A stretch of DNA of 64,000 nucleotides from Gemmatimonadota bacterium (GTDB lineage Bacteria > Gemmatimonadota > Gemmatimonadetes > Longimicrobiales > Gaopeijiaceae). Shown here piece after piece: positions 25,054 to 33,484 of this stretch (positions are counted from its first letter, which is position 1; each line of letters starts with the position of its first letter). Below the pieces are notes generated by a model. The model had not been told where the DNA came from and searched no databases. It was given only the letters and a program-made list of their open reading frames with translations. The position numbers and the translations under genes are program-made. The stretch is from positions 57,279-121,278 of the forward strand of contig JAUIEJ010000011.1 in assembly GCA_030428885.1 (NCBI GenBank). Reading direction: 5' to 3'.

Positions 25054-26733
25054 ATGCTGACCTGGATGCCCTACGCCGTGGCCATCGGCCTGCTCCTCAC
25101 GGGAGCGGGGGTCGTGGTCCACGCTCTTCCGGCGATCCGTCGCCGGCCCCGCCGGTGGCTGTGGGCCGGGGCTCTCGCCGCCACGGCCGTCCTTCCGGCG
25201 GTCCTCACCCTGTGGGCGCCGGCGGCACCGCCGGTGGTGGCCGAAAGCGCGGGGAGCGCGGTGATCGGGCAGGCCGACGTCGTGGTCATGGCGGGCGCCG
25301 ATCCGGTGACCTCGCCGTGGACCCGGTGGGCGACCACCGCCGACCGGGCGCTCCGCTGGGGCTGGCTCATGGCCTCCCTGGGACTCGTGGCCACCCTCGT
25401 GGTTTCCGGGACCCGCCTGGGGCGCCGGGTCGCCCGCTGGCCTCGGACCCGCCTCCACGGAGCGTGGGTGCGGGTGGGGGAGGTCCCCGGTCCTGCCGTG
25501 GTGGGCGTGCGGCGGCCGGAGATCGTGGTTCCGCCCTGGGTCCTGGAGCTTCCCGAGGCCGACGGTCGCCTGATTCTGGATCACGAGCGGTCCCACCTCG
25601 CCGCGGGCGATCCCCTCCTCATGTGCGCCGCCTGGCTCATGGCGGCGGCGGTGCCCTGGAATCCGGCGGTCTGGATCCAGCTCCGGCGCCTCCGGGGGGC
25701 CATGGAGGAGGACTGCGATCGTCGGGTGATCCGGAATCGGCCGTGGGCCGACGCCCGACGCTACGGGGAACTCCTGGTCGACGTGGGCGCCCGTGTGGGC
25801 CCCGGTGCCTCTCTTGCCCCGGCGGCGTTCGCCGAGGGCGGCTCGCACCTGGAACGGAGGCTCCGCACCATGTTCGAACTCTATCCGCCCCTCTCCCGCA
25901 TCCGGACCATCCTGGCCACGGCCGGGGCGCTGGGCCTGGCCGCGGCGGTCTTCTTCCTGCCGGGTCCCGACCGGGCCGCCCTGGTGGGGCCCGAGGAGGT
26001 CGAGACCGCCGACGAGGCCTCGCTGGGCTTCACGCCCTTCACCCGGGCACCGGAGCTCGTGAACCCCCTGGAGGTGCGCCAGGCCCTCATCGCCGAATAC
26101 CCGCCGCTGCTTCGGGACGCGGGCATCGGCGGAACGGTGAACGTCTGGATCCACGTGGGCGACGACGGCGTGCCCACCGACACCCGCATCGACCGCAGCA
26201 GCGGGCATCAGGCCCTGGATCGGGCGGCCCTGGAGGTGGTGGACGTCATGGAGTTCCGCCCCGCCGCCAACCGGGACCGCCCGGTGGCGGCGTGGGTTTC
26301 GGTGCCCCTGACCTTCAGCCTCCCCTCCGGGCCCTCGACCGAGGAGTCGGTGGGCCCGGAGGAAGTGGAGATTCCGCCGCCTCCCACCGCCGCAGCGGGC
26401 CCCGATCGGGACGAACTCGCCCGACGTCCCACCTTCACGCCCTACACCCAGGCGCCCGACCTCACCAACCGGCGCCAGATCCAGCAGAGTCTGGAGGCCG
26501 AGTATCCGCCACTCCTGCGGGACGCGGGCATCGGCGGCACCGCCCGGGTCTGGTTCTTCATCGACGAAGAGGGACGGGTTCAGGACACCCGGATCGAGCA
26601 GTCGTCGGGCCACGCCCAGATCGACGATGCGGCGCTGCGAGTGGCGGCCGAGATGGAGTTCACCCCGGCGTACAACCGCGACACCGCCGTCCCGGTCTGG
26701 GTGGCGTTCCCCATCACGTTCCAGGTGCGGTAG
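25054..26733 (+). CDS. M56 (BlaR1-like) membrane peptidase with two TonB C-terminal domains
   Basis: Codes for 559 residues. ATG 25054 has AGGAG seven bases upstream. The N-terminal part has membrane helices (about 5-25, 36-55, 100-120, 190-205) around the M56 zinc motif HERSH (177-181). After a last helix (about 290-310) come two near-copies of a TonB C-terminal domain, roughly 327-425 and 461-555. Both open FTP(F/Y)T(R/Q)AP and share EYPPLLRDAGIGGT. This architecture couples a sensor-type protease to envelope domains. The usual partner, a BlaI/MecI repressor gene, is not adjacent. The 134-residue repeat unit probably arose by internal duplication. Confidence 0.88.
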   Translation: MLTWMPYAVAIGLLLTGAGVVVHALPAIRRRPRRWLWAGALAATAVLPAVLTLWAPAAPPVVAESAGSAVIGQADVVVMAGADPVTSPWTRWATTADRALRWGWLMASLGLVATLVVSGTRLGRRVARWPRTRLHGAWVRVGEVPGPAVVGVRRPEIVVPPWVLELPEADGRLILDHERSHLAAGDPLLMCAAWLMAAAVPWNPAVWIQLRRLRGAMEEDCDRRVIRNRPWADARRYGELLVDVGARVGPGASLAPAAFAEGGSHLERRLRTMFELYPPLSRIRTILATAGALGLAAAVFFLPGPDRAALVGPEEVETADEASLGFTPFTRAPELVNPLEVRQALIAEYPPLLRDAGIGGTVNVWIHVGDDGVPTDTRIDRSSGHQALDRAALEVVDVMEFRPAANRDRPVAAWVSVPLTFSLPSGPSTEESVGPEEVEIPPPPTAAAGPDRDELARRPTFTPYTQAPDLTNRRQIQQSLEAEYPPLLRDAGIGGTARVWFFIDEEGRVQDTRIEQSSGHAQIDDAALRVAAEMEFTPAYNRDTAVPVWVAFPITFQVR

Positions 26734-26756
26734 CCCTCGGCGAGGCGCCGTTCTCC

Positions 26757-26790
26757 CGGCCGCGGTCCGCCATGGCGCGGGCCGCGGCCG
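26757..26790. terminator. GC-rich hairpin after the M56 gene
   Basis: CGGCCGCGG at 26757-26765 and CCGCGGCCG at 26782-26790 form a perfect nine-base stem with a 16-base loop, 24 bases after the M56 stop. No U-tract follows, so it is only a candidate terminator or RNA-stability element. Confidence 0.3.
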
Positions 26791-26884
26791 AGGTCTAGGT
26801 TCCGCCCTCGCTCGCCCCCCTCGGGCGCGGAAGGGCCTCCATCCCGCTCCGCGGCCCGGGCACGCTCCCGACGCGGACGGCGCC

Positions 26885-29800
26885 ATGCGGTTCCCCCGAC
26901 CTTCGCTCCTTCTCGTAGCGGCGGCCCTCGCCGCCGCCCCCACCGAGGCCCAACGTCCCGTTCGGGGGCTCGAAGCCCTGGGCGTCCGCAACATCGGGCC
27001 GGCGGGCATGAGCGGGCGGGTTTCGGCCGTGGACGTGGTCCTCTCCGACCCCACGGTGATCTTCGTGGGAAGCGCCACCGGCGGGGTGTTCCGATCCCGG
27101 GACGGGGGCATCACCTGGGACCCGGTCTTCGACGATCAGCCGGCCCTGGGCATCGGGGCGGTCCAGGTGTTCCAGGCCAACCCCGACCTGGTCTGGGTCG
27201 GGGGCGGAGAGGGCAATCCCCGCAACAGCGCCGGGGTCGGCGACGGGATCTTCCGCTCCCGGGACGGGGGCGACAGCTGGCAGCGCGTGGGCCTGGAGGG
27301 AACGGAGCGCATCCACCGCATCGTGACCCACCCCACCGACCCCGACGTGGTGTGGGCCGGCGTCATGGGTCCGGCGTGGAGCGATTCCGAGGCGCGGGGC
27401 GTCTACCGCACCCTCGACGGCGGCGAGAGCTGGGAGCGGGTCCTCTACGTGGACGCGGGCACGGGGGTGGCCGATCTGGTCGCGGATCCGTCCAATCCGG
27501 ACAAATTGTTCGCCGCCCTGTGGGACTTCCGCCGCACCCCCGACTTCTTCCGGTCCGGAGGGCCGGGAAGCGGCCTCTACGTCACCTACGACGGCGGCGA
27601 CACGTGGAGCGAGTTGGGGCCCGACGAGGGACTCCCGGCGGGAGACCTGGGGCGCATGGGTCTGGCCGTGGCCCCCTCCGATCCCGACGTGGTCTACGCC
27701 CTCGTGGAGGCCGAACGGAGCGAACTCCTGCGGTCCGACGACGGCGGTCGGACCTTCCGCACGGTGTCGGATCGACCCGGGGTGGCCCCGCGCCCCTTCT
27801 ACTACGCCGACCTGAGGGTCGATCCGGCCCACCCCGACCGCCTCTACACCCTCCACTCCTCGGCCCAGGTGAGCGACGACGGAGGGCGGACGTTCCGCAC
27901 CATGGTGTCGTCGGCCATCCTCCACGGCGATGTCCACGAGCTCTGGATCGACCCCGCCGATGGGCGCCACATGATCATGGGCAACGACGGAGGCGTGGGC
28001 ATCACCTGGGACGGCGGGCAGAACTGGCGCTTCGTGGAAAACCTCACCCTGGCCCAGTTCTACCACATCTCCCTCGACGACGCCGTGCCCTTCAACGTCT
28101 ACGGCGGCCTCCAGGACAACGGGTCGTGGTATGGACCCACCGACGTGTGGGAGACCAAGGGGATCCTCAACGCCCACTGGACCCGGGTGGGCGGGGGCGA
28201 CGGCTTCTCGGTCTTCGACCACCCCGGCGACGATCGCTCCGGCTACTCCATGTCCCAGGGGGGCAACCTTCAGCTCTTCGACCACGTCACGGGGGCGCGC
28301 ATGGGCATCCAGCCCGTGCACCCCGACGGCACGCCCCTCCGCTTCAACTGGAACGCGGCCCTGAGCCTGGATCCCCACGATCCCTCGGCCCTCTACCTGG
28401 GGAGCCAGTTCGTGCATCGCACCCGGGACCGGGGCGCGAGCTGGGAGATCCTGAGCCCCGACCTCACCACCGACGATCCGGAGAAGCAGCGTCAGGACCT
28501 GAGCGGCGGCCTCACCCTCGACGCCACGGGGGCCGAAAACCACACGACCCTCATCGACATCTCCCCGAGCCCCGTGACCGCCGGGGTGATCTGGGCCGGG
28601 AGCGACGACGGCAACGTGCAGCTCACCCGGGACGACGGCGCCACCTGGACCAACACGGTCCAGGCCATGGACGGGGCTCCGGCCACCGGGTGGGTCGCCG
28701 ACATCGAGCCGTCGAACCACGAGGACGGCACCGCCTGGGTCGTCTTCGACGAGCACCGCCGGGGCGACTGGGCGCCGTACCTCTTCCGCACCGACGACTT
28801 CGGGGCGTCGTGGACCCGCCTCGGCACCGAGATCGAGGGGTTCATCCACGCCGTGGAGGAAGATCCCCACGAGCCGAACCTGGTCTTCGCCGGCACCGAG
28901 TTCGGGCTGTGGATGTCCCTGGACCGGGGCGCCACCTGGCAGCGGTACGACCCCGTTCCCGCCGCGCCGGTGCGGGACCTGGAGATCCACGCCCGGGACG
29001 GCGACCTGGTGCTGGGCACCCACGGGCGGGGCATCTGGGTGGTGGACGGCATCCACGCCCTCCGGGAGCTGGCGGCCTCGCCCGGGATCGCCGACGCCCC
29101 TCTCCACCTCTTCTCCGACGCCGGCGCCTGGCTCCACGAGACGGCCGAGGGCCTGGGGTACCGCTCCACGGGCATGGCCATGTGGCAGGGCGAAACCCGG
29201 CCGTACGGGGCCCTCCTCACCTTCCACGCCGGGGACGACGCCCGGGGCCGGGCGCGAATCCAGGTGGCCGACGGCATGGGGCGGGCCGTGGCCGAGTGGA
29301 CCACGGCGGCCGCCCCCGGGCTGAACCGCACCGTGTGGGACCTGGAAGCCGCCGATCCCGACCCCGCCACCGACGAGGCCGACGGCGTGGAGGTGGGCCC
29401 CGGCCGCTACACGGTCACCGTGGAGCTGGGCGACGCCACGGCTCAGGGCACTCTGGAGGTCCGCCCCGACCCCCGGGTGCCCCCCGTGGACCGGGTGGCC
29501 GCCGCCGAGCGCAACGCGGCGCTGCGGGAGGCCACGGCCTTGGCCGAGGTGGCGTCCCGGGCCCAGGCGCGCCTCCGGGACGTTCGGGAGGCCGTGGCCG
29601 ACGTGATCGAAGCCCTGGGTCCGGGCGACCTGGCCACCCGAGGCCGGGCCCTGGACGACGAGTTGGCGGCGCTGGAGCGCCGTCTCTTCACCGGCGACGA
29701 GTGCCAGGGCATCTGCGGGGGCGATCCCCGGGCGGGACCCGTTCGTGCCCCCGTCTCCCGTCTCCGGGGCGGCGCGGGGGCCGTGACCCCCCTCGAGCGG

Positions 29801-29965
29801 ACGGTCATCCAGCAGGCCGAGGCCGCCCTCACCGAGGTGCTGGACGCCGTGAACGCGGCCCTGGCCGGCCCCGTGTCGACCTTCGCCGCCGAGGTGGAGG
29901 CCGCCGATGTGTCCCTCTTCCCGGATCTGACGCCCGTGCGACGGGGCGGGGGAGGCCGACCCTGA
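26885..29965 (+). CDS. Large secreted Asp-box / VPS10-like beta-propeller protein
   Basis: Codes for 1026 residues. A signal peptide (cleavage near PTEAQR) is followed by about 740 residues of beta-propeller. It carries roughly eleven Asp-box (BNR) motifs of the type S/T-x-D-x-G-x-x-W, for example SRDGGITWDPV, SRDGGDSWQRV, TLDGGESWERV, TYDGGDTWSEL and SLDRGATWQRY. A linker with strands and then a helical C-terminal region (about 855-1015, with two Cys in ECQGICGG) complete it. Such proteins resemble sortilin/VPS10 ectodomains and are often annotated as glycosyl hydrolases without proof. The catalytic role is unknown. Its stop overlaps the next gene's CTG by three bases. Confidence 0.85.
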   Translation: MRFPRPSLLLVAAALAAAPTEAQRPVRGLEALGVRNIGPAGMSGRVSAVDVVLSDPTVIFVGSATGGVFRSRDGGITWDPVFDDQPALGIGAVQVFQANPDLVWVGGGEGNPRNSAGVGDGIFRSRDGGDSWQRVGLEGTERIHRIVTHPTDPDVVWAGVMGPAWSDSEARGVYRTLDGGESWERVLYVDAGTGVADLVADPSNPDKLFAALWDFRRTPDFFRSGGPGSGLYVTYDGGDTWSELGPDEGLPAGDLGRMGLAVAPSDPDVVYALVEAERSELLRSDDGGRTFRTVSDRPGVAPRPFYYADLRVDPAHPDRLYTLHSSAQVSDDGGRTFRTMVSSAILHGDVHELWIDPADGRHMIMGNDGGVGITWDGGQNWRFVENLTLAQFYHISLDDAVPFNVYGGLQDNGSWYGPTDVWETKGILNAHWTRVGGGDGFSVFDHPGDDRSGYSMSQGGNLQLFDHVTGARMGIQPVHPDGTPLRFNWNAALSLDPHDPSALYLGSQFVHRTRDRGASWEILSPDLTTDDPEKQRQDLSGGLTLDATGAENHTTLIDISPSPVTAGVIWAGSDDGNVQLTRDDGATWTNTVQAMDGAPATGWVADIEPSNHEDGTAWVVFDEHRRGDWAPYLFRTDDFGASWTRLGTEIEGFIHAVEEDPHEPNLVFAGTEFGLWMSLDRGATWQRYDPVPAAPVRDLEIHARDGDLVLGTHGRGIWVVDGIHALRELAASPGIADAPLHLFSDAGAWLHETAEGLGYRSTGMAMWQGETRPYGALLTFHAGDDARGRARIQVADGMGRAVAEWTTAAAPGLNRTVWDLEAADPDPATDEADGVEVGPGRYTVTVELGDATAQGTLEVRPDPRVPPVDRVAAAERNAALREATALAEVASRAQARLRDVREAVADVIEALGPGDLATRGRALDDELAALERRLFTGDECQGICGGDPRAGPVRAPVSRLRGGAGAVTPLERTVIQQAEAALTEVLDAVNAALAGPVSTFAAEVEAADVSLFPDLTPVRRGGGGRP

Positions 29966-31125
29966 ACGACTCCACCTACGACGTCGCCGTGGTGGGGGTG
30001 GGGGGCATGGGCTCCGCCGCCCTCTACCACCTGGCCCGGAGCGGGCTCCGCGCCGTGGGGCTCGAGCAGTTCTCCGTGGCCCACGACCGGGGCTCCTCCC
30101 ACGGCGAGAGCCGGATCCTGCGCCTGGCCTACTTCGAGGCTCCGGGGTACGTGCCCCTGGCCCGGCGGTCTCTGGCCCTCTGGCACGCCCTGGAGCGGGA
30201 GAGCGGCGAACGCCTCTTCCTGGCCACGGGGGGCATCGACGGGGGCACCGACGACAGTCCCATCTTCCAGGGGGCGCTGGCGTCCTGCCGGGCCCACGAT
30301 CTCGCCCACGAGGTCCTGGACGGCAGGTCCCTGGGGGAGCGGTACCCGGGCTTCCGATTCCCCCCGGGCCACCGCTTCGTGCTCCAGTCCGAGGCCGGGG
30401 TCCTCCATCCCGAAACCTGCATCGAGGCCCACACCCGCATGGCCGAGGCCCTGGGGGCCGAACTCCGCTGCCACACGCGGGTGGACGGCTGGGAGCGGGA
30501 CGGCGACGGGGTGAGGATCCACCTGGTCGACGACGATCCGGTGCGGGCCCGCCGCCTGGTCCTCACTGCCGGCCCCTGGTCCCGGGGACTCCTTCCCGAG
30601 GGCGCCCCCCGGCTGCAGGTGGAGCGTCAGGTGGTGGCCTGGATGGCCCCCGAGGACCCGGAGCTCTTCGAGCCGGAGCGGTTTCCCATCTTCAACGTGG
30701 ACATCGACGGAGGGCACCACTACGGATTCCCGGCGCTCCACGGCCGGGGACCCAAGGTGGGCCGGTTCGGACACCTCCACGAACGCACCGAGCCCGACGC
30801 CCTGCGCCGGGACGCCACGGCCGCCGACCGGGCCCTTCTCCAGGGCTTCGCCGACCACCGCCTGCGCCGGGCCGGCACCGTGGAATCGTGCGCCCCGTGC
30901 ATGTTCACCCACTCCGACGACACCCACTTCGTGGTGGATCGGATCCCCGGGCTGCCCGTGGTGGCGGCCTGCGGCTTCAGTGGACACGGCTTCAAGTTCG
31001 CCCCGGCCATCGGCGAGGCGGTGGCCCGGCTCGTGGCCGACGAGGATCCCGGCGAGCCGTTCCGGACCCTCTTCCGGTGGGATCGCTTCGAGGGCGGGGC
31101 GGGCGCCTCGGCCCCCGGGGCTTGA
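29962..31125 (+). CDS. solA: FAD-dependent amine oxidase, sarcosine / N-methyl-tryptophan oxidase family, with CTG start
   Basis: Codes for 387 residues, the usual family length. The Rossmann motif YDVAVVGVGGMGSAALYHLA begins at residue 6, so the start must lie just before it. No ATG, GTG or TTG exists there in frame. CTG 29962 is preceded by GGGGAGG at ideal spacing and overlaps the upstream stop as CTGA, so CTG is taken as the start. FAD is probably attached through Cys313 in PCMFTHSDDTHFVVD, matching the CMYT-type motif of monomeric sarcosine oxidase, and the late CGFSGHGFKFAPAIGE motif is present. It oxidises an N-methyl amino acid to amine, formaldehyde and peroxide; the exact substrate is unknown. 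Confidence 0.85.
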   Translation: MNDSTYDVAVVGVGGMGSAALYHLARSGLRAVGLEQFSVAHDRGSSHGESRILRLAYFEAPGYVPLARRSLALWHALERESGERLFLATGGIDGGTDDSPIFQGALASCRAHDLAHEVLDGRSLGERYPGFRFPPGHRFVLQSEAGVLHPETCIEAHTRMAEALGAELRCHTRVDGWERDGDGVRIHLVDDDPVRARRLVLTAGPWSRGLLPEGAPRLQVERQVVAWMAPEDPELFEPERFPIFNVDIDGGHHYGFPALHGRGPKVGRFGHLHERTEPDALRRDATAADRALLQGFADHRLRRAGTVESCAPCMFTHSDDTHFVVDRIPGLPVVAACGFSGHGFKFAPAIGEAVARLVADEDPGEPFRTLFRWDRFEGGAGASAPGA

Positions 31126-31150
31126 CCCCGGGTCCGGCTCCCGGTAGAGA
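31122..31150 (+). promoter_or_regulatory. Probable promoter of the pheA leader
   Basis: TTGACC at 31122-31127 (overlapping the stop of the upstream oxidase gene), a 17-base spacer, and TAGAGA at 31145-31150. With this -10 a transcript would begin near 31157, that is at or one base before the ATG of the leader ORF at 31158. Confidence 0.5.
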
Positions 31151-31157
31151 TCCGGAG

Positions 31158-31256
31158 ATGACCACGTCCGCCGCAGGCCTCCGACCCTTCCGATTTATCG
31201 GCGTCGTCCCCGACGCCGACGGGGAGGCGCGCGCACCGGTTCGGCCCACGGGCTGA
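31158..31256 (+). CDS. Candidate pheA leader peptide
   Basis: ORF of 32 codons ending 28 bases before a strong terminator and 87 bases before pheA. It encodes Met-Thr-Thr, then RPFRFIGVV with Phe codons TTC and TTT at 31188-31190 and 31194-31196. TTT is rare in DNA this GC-rich. The rest is charged and unlike any domain. Position and Phe content suit a leader peptide whose translation senses Phe-tRNA. Only two Phe codons make the signal weaker than in E. coli pheL. It could also be a chance ORF or a relic. Confidence 0.45.
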   Translation: MTTSAAGLRPFRFIGVVPDADGEARAPVRPTG

Positions 31257-31284
31257 CCGCCACGCACCTCCGGAGCCGCCTCTG

Positions 31285-31316
31285 GGCTCTTCCCCCCGTC
31301 GGGAAGAGCCTTTTTT
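31285..31316 (+). terminator. Intrinsic terminator, probable attenuator of pheA
   Basis: Perfect ten-base stem (GGCTCTTCCC at 31285-31294 with GGGAAGAGCC at 31301-31310), six-base loop, then six T at 31311-31316. It is the only textbook U-tract terminator that I find in the window. It sits 27 bases before pheA. An alternative weak hairpin, GAGCC (31273-31277) with GGCTC (31285-31289), would use the same left arm and block it. It could instead simply end the upstream oxidase transcript. Confidence 0.85.
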
Positions 31317-31343
31317 CGTACCCTCCAGCTTCCCTGTACGCCC

Positions 31344-32525
31344 ATGAACGCTGCGGCCACAGCCTCCGATTCCGCCCCCGCACCCGCGCCCCGGATCGCC
31401 TACCAGGGCGAACCCGGCGCCTTCAGCGAGGAGGCCCTCTTCGCCTGGTTCGGCGGCTCTGCCCGCCCCGAACCCCAGCGGGACTTCGCCACGGTGCTGG
31501 GCGCCGTGGCGGCCGGGGAGGTGGACTTCGCCGTCCTCCCGGTGGAAAACACCCTGGCCGGGTCGGTGGCCGCAGCCTGCGACGCCTTCCTCCGGGTCGA
31601 GGTGGACGTGGTGGGCGAGATCGTCCACCCGGTGCGCCACCACCTCCTGGCCCTCCCGGGGGCTCGGCTGGACGACCTCCGCACGGTGCGCTCCCACCCC
31701 GTGGCCCTGGACCAGTGCCGGCGCTTCTTCGCCGCCCATCCCCACCTCCAGGTCGTGGTGGCCGAAGACACGGCCGGCGCCGCCCGGGACGTCCGGGACG
31801 TGGGCGACCCCACCCGGGCCGCGGTGGCGTCGGCGGGGGCGGGAGAGCGCTACGGCCTCACGGCCCTGGCGTCCGATCTCCAGGACCGCCCCGACAACCA
31901 GACCCGCTTCTGGGTGCTCCGGGGGTGGGGCACGCCGGTACCGCCCCGCCGACCGGGCCCCCTTCGGAGCCTCCTGGTCTTCGAGACCCGGAACCGGCCC
32001 GGGGCTCTGGTCCGGGTGCTCCGGTCCCTCTCCGAGGCGGGACTCAACCTGACGGCCCTCACCGCACGCCCCGCCGACGAACCCTGGAGCTACCGCTTCC
32101 TGGCCGAGGTGGACGGAGACCTGTCCGTCGGGGCCGGGGGCGACGCCGTGGCCCAGGCCCGGGCCCACACCCTGGAGCTGCGGGTGGTGGGCCCCTACGG
32201 CGTGCTCCACACCGGCGACGCGGCGCCCGCCGACGTCGCCGACCCCGAGACGCGCGCAGCCCACATCCGGGAGGCCATCGACCGCATCGACGGCGCCGTG
32301 GTGCGCCTTCTGGGCCGCCGCCGGGAGCTGGCCCAGGCCGTCCAGGGACTCCGAGCCGACGGGGGCGGGCTCGTTCGGGACCCGGGACGGGAGGCCGCCG
32401 TGCTCCGCAACGCCGCCGCCGAGGCCCGGGAGCGGGGACTGCCCGAAGAGCCGGTTCGTCAGATCTTCTGGCGCATCGTGGAGGCCTGTCATCCCGGGGT
32501 GTCGGAACCGGGCGGCCCGCGGTAG
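31344..32525 (+). CDS. pheA: Prephenate dehydratase - ACT - chorismate mutase fusion
   Basis: Codes for 393 residues and should convert chorismate via prephenate to phenylpyruvate, the committed step to Phe. Residues ~15-195 are prephenate dehydratase: YQGEPGAFSEEALF, FAVLPVENTLAGSV and the catalytic TRF in DNQTRFWVL. Residues ~212-295 are the Phe-sensing ACT domain (NRPGALVRVLRSLSEAGLNL). Residues ~305-390 read as an AroQ-type chorismate mutase (IREAIDRIDGAVVRLLGRRR, then VRDPGREAAVL). The mutase is at the C-terminus, opposite to E. coli PheA. The position of the mutase's key Lys seems to be Arg (in GLRADGG), so mutase activity is less certain than dehydratase. A leader ORF and terminator precede it. 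Confidence 0.88.
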   Translation: MNAAATASDSAPAPAPRIAYQGEPGAFSEEALFAWFGGSARPEPQRDFATVLGAVAAGEVDFAVLPVENTLAGSVAAACDAFLRVEVDVVGEIVHPVRHHLLALPGARLDDLRTVRSHPVALDQCRRFFAAHPHLQVVVAEDTAGAARDVRDVGDPTRAAVASAGAGERYGLTALASDLQDRPDNQTRFWVLRGWGTPVPPRRPGPLRSLLVFETRNRPGALVRVLRSLSEAGLNLTALTARPADEPWSYRFLAEVDGDLSVGAGGDAVAQARAHTLELRVVGPYGVLHTGDAAPADVADPETRAAHIREAIDRIDGAVVRLLGRRRELAQAVQGLRADGGGLVRDPGREAAVLRNAAAEARERGLPEEPVRQIFWRIVEACHPGVSEPGGPR

Positions 32526-32564
32526 GATCGAGCCGGTGTTCGTGTCCCCCGTCGAGAGGCGTGC

Positions 32565-33482
32565 ATGCTCCGCTCCACCCTGTTGTGGGCGTCCACCAAT
32601 CCCTTCCTGGCCCAGCGGCTGCCCCGGTACGGGTTCGTGCGCCGGGCCGTGCGGCGGTTCATGCCCGGGGAATCGGCCGACGACGCGCTCCAGGAGGCCC
32701 GGCGCCTGAAGGGGGAGGGCGTGCCCACCCTCATCACCTGCCTGGGCGAAAACGTCTCCACCGAGGGCGAGGCCCGGGCCGTGGTGGACGACTACCGGCG
32801 CCTGGCCGAGGCGATCCGGGAGGCCGACCTGGACATGGAGCTCTCGGTGAAGCTCACCCACCTCGGTCTGGACCAGGGCGTGGGTCTCGCCGCGCGTCAT
32901 CTGCAGGAGCTCGCCGCCGAGGCCCCGGGGGTGATCTGGGTCGACATGGAGTCCTCGGACTACGTGGACCGCACCCTGGACGCCTGGCGGGAAGCCCGGG
33001 CCATGCACGACAACGTGGGCATCTGCCTCCAGGCCTATCTGCACCGCACCGAGCGGGACTTCGAGGAACTCCTGGACGACACGCCCCACGTGCGACTCGT
33101 GAAGGGGGCCTACCAGGAACCGCCCACCGTGGCCATGGCGAAGAAGTCGGAGGTCGACGAGGCCTACCGCCGCCTGGCGGTGCGCATGATCCGCGAGCGT
33201 CACGCCGGGCGCATGGGTCGCCCGGCCGTGGCCACCCACGATCGCCGACTCGTGGGAGAAGCCCAGCGGGCGGCCTTCGAACTGGGACTCCCGGCGGACC
33301 GTTGGGAGGTGGAGATGCTCTACGGCATCGGGGTGGCGGAGCAGGGGCGTCTGGTGCGGGCGGGCACGCCCCTGCGGGTCCTCATCTCGTACGGATCCCA
33401 CTGGTTCCCGTGGTACATGCGGCGCCTGGCCGAGCGCCCGGCCAACGTGGGGTTCGTCCTCAAGCAAATGGTGTCGCGCTGA
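32565..33482 (+). CDS. Proline dehydrogenase
   Basis: Codes for 305 residues, a monofunctional FAD enzyme oxidising proline to pyrroline-5-carboxylate. Family motifs are present: MELSVKLTHLGL, a barrel strand with GICLQAYLHRTERD, VRLVKGAYQEP, ATHDRRLV, EMLYGIG and the substrate-binding C-terminus YMRRLAERPANVGF. GAGAGG six bases before the ATG is a good ribosome binding site, and TAGGAT at 32523-32528 may be a -10 element. The partner P5C dehydrogenase is not in the window. It starts a coupled run with an MFS transporter, thrC and thrB. Confidence 0.93.
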   Translation: MLRSTLLWASTNPFLAQRLPRYGFVRRAVRRFMPGESADDALQEARRLKGEGVPTLITCLGENVSTEGEARAVVDDYRRLAEAIREADLDMELSVKLTHLGLDQGVGLAARHLQELAAEAPGVIWVDMESSDYVDRTLDAWREARAMHDNVGICLQAYLHRTERDFEELLDDTPHVRLVKGAYQEPPTVAMAKKSEVDEAYRRLAVRMIRERHAGRMGRPAVATHDRRLVGEAQRAAFELGLPADRWEVEMLYGIGVAEQGRLVRAGTPLRVLISYGSHWFPWYMRRLAERPANVGFVLKQMVSR

Positions 33483-33484
33483 CG

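Noticed and set aside
22783..27114. 1443-codon minus-strand frame
   Set aside because: It spans three unrelated genes and reads as Arg/Gly/Pro-rich sequence without domains.
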